NCBI RefSeq assembly: GCF_014836595.1
Contig: NZ_JACSQO010000001.1
Coordinates: 248,001-312,000, forward strand
Source: Psychrobacillus faecigallinarum
GTDB lineage: Bacteria > Bacillota > Bacilli > Bacillales_A > Planococcaceae
Length of the DNA stretch: 64,000 nt
Direction: 5' to 3'
The notes under the pieces are model-generated. The model worked only from the letters and a program-made list of their open reading frames with translations, had not been told where the DNA came from and did not search any database. Position 1 is the first letter of the stretch. Each line of letters begins with the position of its first letter. Shown here piece by piece: positions 59,578 to 64,000 of this stretch. Both the position numbers and the translations under genes were made by a program.

Positions 59578-60936
59578 TCAACTTGTCGATAACGCCTTTA
59601 CGATTTCGATGAATTCATCTCCTCGCAGTTCAAAGCTTTCATATTGATCCCAGCTTGCACAAGCTGGCGAAAGTAGAACAACATCACCTTTTTGGGAGAC
59701 TTCTACAGCTAAGCTTGTAGCGTCCTTCAAATTAGACACTTTTTTGACAAAAGGAATGTTATTCTCCTCACCAAACTTTTGGAGCCTTTCACTAGTTTCA
59801 CCAAAGTGTACTAAAGCACGGACATTTGGAAGGTAAGGAATAAGCTCATCAAAGGAATGTCCTCTATCTACCCCACCAGCAATCCATACTACTGGCTCTG
59901 TAAAGCCTGCTAAAGCACTTTTAGTAGCCAGCGTATTTGTTGCCTTAGAATCATTGTAATATTTACGTCCATTAGATTCTAAAACAAATTGTGTACGATG
60001 TTTGACACCTTGGAAGGATTGCAATACTGCCTTGATGCTTTCTAAAGAGCAATCTAACAATATAGCGGTTGCAGTTGCAGCTAACACATTTTCTAAATTA
60101 TGCTTTCCGCGAAGAGCAATGATAGAGCGTTCGAAAAGCTCCACCCCATTCCAGTAAATATATTGATTGTCTGCACTTATTCCTTCGGCTGTTTTTTTAC
60201 TCACGTAAAAAGGAACCTTTTGTGCTAAGCTTTTTTCTGCATAATCTTTTACAATTTTTTGTTCCCCATTATAAACAAACCAATCGGAATCATCTTGTTT
60301 CTTAGTAATATTGAATTTAGCATCGGTGTATTCCTTATAGGTTTTATGATAGTCTAAATGCGCCTCATATAAATTCATTAGCACAGCTATTTTAGGTTTC
60401 AATAGTTCAGTTCCCATTAATTGGAAGGAAGATAATTCCATTACAATGTTATTTTCCTTAGTCGCCGTTTTAGCTACCCCAGAGGCAACCGTACCAATAT
60501 TACCAGCGATTAATGGCTGTTTATGAGCGTGTGCAAGCATTTCATAAATAAGTGTTGTAGTAGTAGTTTTACCATTCGATCCTGTGATACCTATTATTGG
60601 AGCTTCACTAATACGATAAGCAAGCTCTACCTCTGTCCAGACAGGAATATTTCTTTTAATAGCTTCTGCAACCACAGAATTTGTATATGGAATTCCTGGA
60701 TTTTTTACTATCAAACTAAACCCTTCGTCCAATAAGTCCTCTGGATGGCTCCCACAAATTACAGTCAAGCCTTTAGATAGGAGATATTGAGCGTTTTCAT
60801 TTTGTTCAAAAGGCTTGGAGTCATTGACCGTTACAAATGCTCCTAAGTCATGTAGGATTTCCGCAGCAGCTGTTCCGCTTTTGGCTAAGCCTAGCACGAG
60901 AATTTTTTTATGATACACAAATGGTAGCTGATTCAA
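59578..60936 (-). CDS. murD: UDP-N-acetylmuramoylalanine-D-glutamate ligase
   Basis: MurD adds D-glutamate to UDP-MurNAc-L-Ala. 452 residues, with ATP loop GITGSNGKTTTTTLIYEML (near 114-132), AHLDYHKTYKEYTDAKFNI near 190, and the C-terminal ligase domain (NDSKATNT). The start is TTG at 60934-60936, nine bases after GGAGG, and directly after mraY. It ends seven bases before the SEDS gene's expected ATG. Confidence 0.96.
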   Translation of the reverse strand: MNQLPFVYHKKILVLGLAKSGTAAAEILHDLGAFVTVNDSKPFEQNENAQYLLSKGLTVICGSHPEDLLDEGFSLIVKNPGIPYTNSVVAEAIKRNIPVWTEVELAYRISEAPIIGITGSNGKTTTTTLIYEMLAHAHKQPLIAGNIGTVASGVAKTATKENNIVMELSSFQLMGTELLKPKIAVLMNLYEAHLDYHKTYKEYTDAKFNITKKQDDSDWFVYNGEQKIVKDYAEKSLAQKVPFYVSKKTAEGISADNQYIYWNGVELFERSIIALRGKHNLENVLAATATAILLDCSLESIKAVLQSFQGVKHRTQFVLESNGRKYYNDSKATNTLATKSALAGFTEPVVWIAGGVDRGHSFDELIPYLPNVRALVHFGETSERLQKFGEENNIPFVKKVSNLKDATSLAVEVSQKGDVVLLSPACASWDQYESFELRGDEFIEIVKALSTS

Positions 60937-60937
60937 T

Positions 60938-61909
60938 TTACATTACCTCCATGATTACTACAATCATTGCCGAAATAAAGTTAATTGCCCAAAAGGTCGT
61001 TACAACTTTACGCTCACTCCAGCCAGACAATTCAAAGTGATGATGAATAGGACTCATCTTAAATATTCGCTTTCCAGTTGTTTTAAAGCTGATAACTTGT
61101 AAAATAACCGATAAAGTTTCTATTACAAATATAATCCCCACTATAAGTAAAAGAATTTCTTGTTTTACAAGAATAGATACCATTGCTAATGCTCCACCTA
61201 AAGCAAGAGAACCAGTATCACCCATAAAAACCTTTGCTGGGTTTTTATTGAACAACAGGAAGCCTAGCAATGCACCTGCTACACTAAATGTGAAAATTGC
61301 TATGTCTGTTTGTTCGTAGATTAATGCAAGTACACCGAAAGTAGCGAATGACACTGATGCTGTACCAGATACTAAGCCATCTAGTCCATCCGATAGATTT
61401 ACTGCGTTGGAGAAACCAACTAGCCAGAAGACTAAAAAAGCCACATAAAATTGACCTAATGAGAATCTAATATCTGTCCACGGTATAGACAAGGATGTAT
61501 CAAATGGTCCTAATTTTAATAAGAAGTAGCCGATAATCGCTACAATGATTTGACCGATTAGCTTTTGCCATGAAGTCAAACCTAAATTTCGTTTTAAAAC
61601 TACTTTTATAAAGTCATCCAAGAAACCTATTAATCCAAATCCAACTAATATTAATAGTAATACAATGGATTGAGTAGTAATTTTGTCAAAAATAAAGGAA
61701 ATGGCAAGCGTTGTCACAATAATGGAGATTAAAAATATTAATCCTCCCATTGTAGGTGTACCAGCTTTTTTCTGATGAGACTCTGGGCCCTCTTCTCTAA
61801 TACTCTGCCCAAATTTCATTTTTCTTAGATAAGGAATAATAATCGGGGCAAGTAAAACAGATACTAGAAAGCTAACAATAAGTGTAATAATCGTTGTAGA
61901 CAATGTCAT
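60938..61909 (-). CDS. mraY: Phospho-N-acetylmuramoyl-pentapeptide transferase
   Basis: MraY makes lipid I on the inner leaflet. 323 residues, ten transmembrane helices. Motifs present: [12 protein letters not shown] (Asp pair, near 91-102), [13 protein letters not shown] (near 168-180), [15 protein letters not shown] and HHHFELSGW (near 288-296). AAGGAGA precedes the ATG. murE, which precedes mraY in B. subtilis, is absent here. Confidence 0.97.
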   Translation of the reverse strand: MTLSTTIITLIVSFLVSVLLAPIIIPYLRKMKFGQSIREEGPESHQKKAGTPTMGGLIFLISIIVTTLAISFIFDKITTQSIVLLLILVGFGLIGFLDDFIKVVLKRNLGLTSWQKLIGQIIVAIIGYFLLKLGPFDTSLSIPWTDIRFSLGQFYVAFLVFWLVGFSNAVNLSDGLDGLVSGTASVSFATFGVLALIYEQTDIAIFTFSVAGALLGFLLFNKNPAKVFMGDTGSLALGGALAMVSILVKQEILLLIVGIIFVIETLSVILQVISFKTTGKRIFKMSPIHHHFELSGWSERKVVTTFWAINFISAMIVVIMEVM

Positions 61910-61962
61910 AAAAAAATCTCCTTAAATACGCACAACTATTTACGAATGTACTATAGTTATTT

Positions 61963-63828
61963 TTATTTTGTGTAAACATGTATCGTCCCATCTAACGGAA
62001 TAAGACTGTTTTCTTTAGGTAATTGGGTTAAAATTTCATCCCCATCCCCGTGCCAAACAATTTTAAATGGATACATATAAGATGTAATTTCTTTTCTTTT
62101 GGTACCTACTAAGTCAGGAACTCGAACAGTTTGGACGTCACCCCATCTGTAATCTTTTTCTAGCTGAGTACCACTGCCAGTAACTTCAAGTGAATCTTCA
62201 ATTATTTGACCAACAATTGGCGCTGCTATAACTCCTCCGAACTGTGTGCTATGTTTAGGATTATCAATCGCCACGTATACAATAAGCTCTGGGTTATCAG
62301 CTGGCGCGAAACCAATAAAAGAAACAATATATTCCCCTTCCATATATCGACCGTTTTGAACCTTTTGTGCAGTCCCTGTTTTTCCACCGATACGCAATTG
62401 GTCTCGATAAGCGTTTCTTCCAGATCCATGGGCCACAACATGTTCAAGAGCCTCACGAACCTTTTGAGATGTGGCCTCCGAAATTACTTGAGTTTTCATC
62501 TCCGGTTCAGCTTTCGATAAAACTTCTTTTTTTTCTCCATCCAATATATTTTTTACAATATACGGCTTATATAGATAACCGCCATTAATAGCAGCAGCAA
62601 CCGCCTGTACTTGTTGAATTGGTGTTACAGAGATACCTTGACCAAAAGAAGTCGTAGCATGTTCGACAGGTCCGTATGCATCCTTGCTAAATAGAATACC
62701 CGAGGATTCTCCAGCCATTCCAGAACCAGTGGATTGACCAAAACCAAATTTTTTAATGTACTCTGAAAGCTTATCAGGTCCAACTCTTCTGCCTAATTCT
62801 ATGAAGCCTGGGTTGCAGGAATTTTCAACAACCTCCAAAAATGTCTGGCTGCCATGTCCTTGACGCTTCCAACATCGCAATCTCGCACCCTCTACTATCG
62901 TATAACCTGCATCATGGAAATGATCATTGTCTAAATCCACCACATTTTCTTCTAAGGCTGCGCTCAATGTAATAATTTTAAATGTAGATCCTGGCTCAAA
63001 AGTCATCCAAACTGGTAAGTTACGATTATAAACAGTAGAATCGACTTCTTGATAGGAGGACGGATCAAAGTTCGGTGCGGAAGCAAGCGCAAGAATTTCC
63101 CCGTTGTTTGGATTCATTACTATAGCAATACCTTGAGTAGCTTCATATTTGTCCATAGCTTGAGACAGTTCTCTTTCTACAACAGTCTGTATCTTCATAT
63201 CAATAGTCAGCTGAACATGGTTGCCATTTTGTCCATTTTTCCAGCCGTCATCTACATGGGGAAGTGGAATCCCCTTTGCATCCGTAAACATACGAATGGC
63301 TGATTCTTTCCCCTTCAGTACGGAATCGTATTGATATTCAATCCCAGCAAGTCCCTGTGCATCATATCCAGTAAAACCAAGTAATCTGGACAGCATTCTG
63401 CCATGCGGGTAATCTCTTACATAGTCAATCCCAGCATACAATCCTTTAATATTTTTATCTTGAATTTGCATAGCCAAATCAGAGGTAATATTTTTTCCAT
63501 CAGGAGCTATTTTAACAAGATATGCTCTTTTGTTAATTTGGTCGTATAATTTTTGCTCTTCTACCTCTAATAGTGGAGCTATCTCTTCTGCAACCTTGTC
63601 AGGCTCTTTGTTTTGAGATGGCATATAAAATAGAGTTGGTGATAGCTTATTCCCAACAATTACCTCACCATTTCTATCGAGTATATTACCCCTCTCGGAA
63701 GCATAGGGTAATTCTCTGTCCCAACTTTCCTTCGCTTTAGTAGTTAGTTCCTCAAATTGGACAAACTGAAGCTGAATAAGCTTTCCTGCTACCGCTATAA
63801 ACAACAGAAGCGTGATAATCCATATCAT
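61963..63828 (-). CDS. PASTA-containing class B penicillin-binding protein (SpoVD/PbpB type); start codon in doubt
   Basis: Transpeptidase with one N-terminal helix, a dimerisation/pedestal region, SxxK in FEPGSTFKIITLS (near 278-290), SxN as NSCNPG (near 335), KTG in GGKTGTAQK (near 485) and one C-terminal PASTA domain (VRVPDLVGTKRKEITS). One PASTA domain suggests SpoVD; the neighbouring ftsL would suggest PbpB. 621 residues from the ATG at 63828, but this ATG has no ribosome binding site. AAAGGAG at 63870-63876 stands eight bases before an in-frame ATA (63859-63861), which would add 11 basic residues (ISKLKQVIRLR). No ATG, GTG or TTG exists between them. Confidence 0.85.
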   Translation of the reverse strand: MIWIITLLLFIAVAGKLIQLQFVQFEELTTKAKESWDRELPYASERGNILDRNGEVIVGNKLSPTLFYMPSQNKEPDKVAEEIAPLLEVEEQKLYDQINKRAYLVKIAPDGKNITSDLAMQIQDKNIKGLYAGIDYVRDYPHGRMLSRLLGFTGYDAQGLAGIEYQYDSVLKGKESAIRMFTDAKGIPLPHVDDGWKNGQNGNHVQLTIDMKIQTVVERELSQAMDKYEATQGIAIVMNPNNGEILALASAPNFDPSSYQEVDSTVYNRNLPVWMTFEPGSTFKIITLSAALEENVVDLDNDHFHDAGYTIVEGARLRCWKRQGHGSQTFLEVVENSCNPGFIELGRRVGPDKLSEYIKKFGFGQSTGSGMAGESSGILFSKDAYGPVEHATTSFGQGISVTPIQQVQAVAAAINGGYLYKPYIVKNILDGEKKEVLSKAEPEMKTQVISEATSQKVREALEHVVAHGSGRNAYRDQLRIGGKTGTAQKVQNGRYMEGEYIVSFIGFAPADNPELIVYVAIDNPKHSTQFGGVIAAPIVGQIIEDSLEVTGSGTQLEKDYRWGDVQTVRVPDLVGTKRKEITSYMYPFKIVWHGDGDEILTQLPKENSLIPLDGTIHVYTK

Positions 63829-63929
63829 CCGTAATCGAATAACTTGCTTAAGTTTAGATATAAAGTTTTCTCCTTTAGCCCGTTTTAGATAGCTTATGAA
63901 AAAACGTCAGTAACTATTCTATCACTCTT

Positions 63930-64000
63930 CTAGTCTTGTGGTAGTTGCTCTGTTTCTTCGACTTCTTCTGTTTCTTCTTTTTCTACGACTGGATCAGCTA
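63930..64000 (-). CDS. ftsL: C-terminal end of a probable FtsL (partial)
   Basis: Only the last ~23 residues are visible (DPVVEKEETEEVEETEQLPQ then D and stop at 63930-63932), very rich in glutamate. Position directly before the PASTA penicillin-binding protein is that of ftsL. The acidic tail is not diagnostic, so the name rests on context alone. Confidence 0.45.
   Translation of the reverse strand, partial: ADPVVEKEETEEVEETEQLPQD

Overview
This window is a low-GC Firmicute chromosome from an endospore-forming member of the Bacillales. The evidence is the spoIIGA-sigE-sigG cluster, ylmC-ylmE-sepF-ylmG-ylmH-divIVA, a PyrR-regulated pyr operon, a T-box on ileS, RqcH, and Bacillus-type ribosome binding sites (AGGAGG, with frequent GTG and TTG starts). 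Gene order is close to Bacillus subtilis but thinned out: rlmN, yloB, yloC, remA, ylyA, ylmD, murE, murG, murB and one of pbpB/spoVD are absent from their usual places. This pattern suggests the Planococcaceae/Caryophanaceae (Psychrobacillus, Sporosarcina, Lysinibacillus relatives) rather than Bacillus proper. That assignment is an inference from gene order and protein look, not a computed placement.

Layout: 1-7900 (minus strand) is the gmk-rpoZ-coaBC-priA-def-fmt-rsmB-PP2C housekeeping block. 8180-11820 (plus) carries rqcH, an RraA-family protein and a LysM/M14 peptidoglycan endopeptidase. 11890-22550 (minus) carries an alpha/beta hydrolase, a DnaQ-type exonuclease with a GlnD-like nucleotidyltransferase, the ammonium transporter amt, and a DASS-family anion transporter followed by odhA and odhB. 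23450-29900 is the least standard part: a transglutaminase lipoprotein, a PsiE-like protein, a LysR regulator divergent from a CofE-like (F420 glutamate ligase family) gene, a degenerate CPBP-like membrane protein and a small membrane protein.

30300-42020 is the complete pyrimidine operon pyrR-pyrP-pyrB-pyrC-carA-carB-pyrK-pyrD-pyrF-pyrE. It has a recognisable promoter, a perfect PyrR-binding loop and an attenuator before pyrR, and a second attenuator before pyrB. 42026-52685 continues with rluD, lspA, ileS with its T-box leader, divIVA, the ylm genes and the sporulation sigma genes. 52690-53280 is a non-coding gap holding an unusual iteron-like tandem array. 53280-64000 is the division and cell wall cluster (ftsZ, ftsA, sbp, two DUF881 genes, divIB, a SEDS glycosyltransferase, murD, mraY, a PASTA-containing transpeptidase, and the tail of a probable ftsL).

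The most unusual observations are these. (1) A two-unit tandem array between spoIIGA and ftsZ repeats a GGTCATAAA core every 20-21 bp, about two helical turns. (2) Both the SEDS gene and its neighbouring transpeptidase lack a canonical start codon where the family needs one: the SEDS gene has ATG AAA TAA at its expected start, and the transpeptidase has its Shine-Dalgarno facing an in-frame ATA. (3) A CofE-like enzyme sits in a lineage not known for F420. (4) A CPBP-like protein lacks its catalytic residues. (5) Candidate Rex/Fnr, TnrA, Spo0A and sigma-E sites are present. No rRNA, tRNA, insertion sequence, prophage or CRISPR array was seen.
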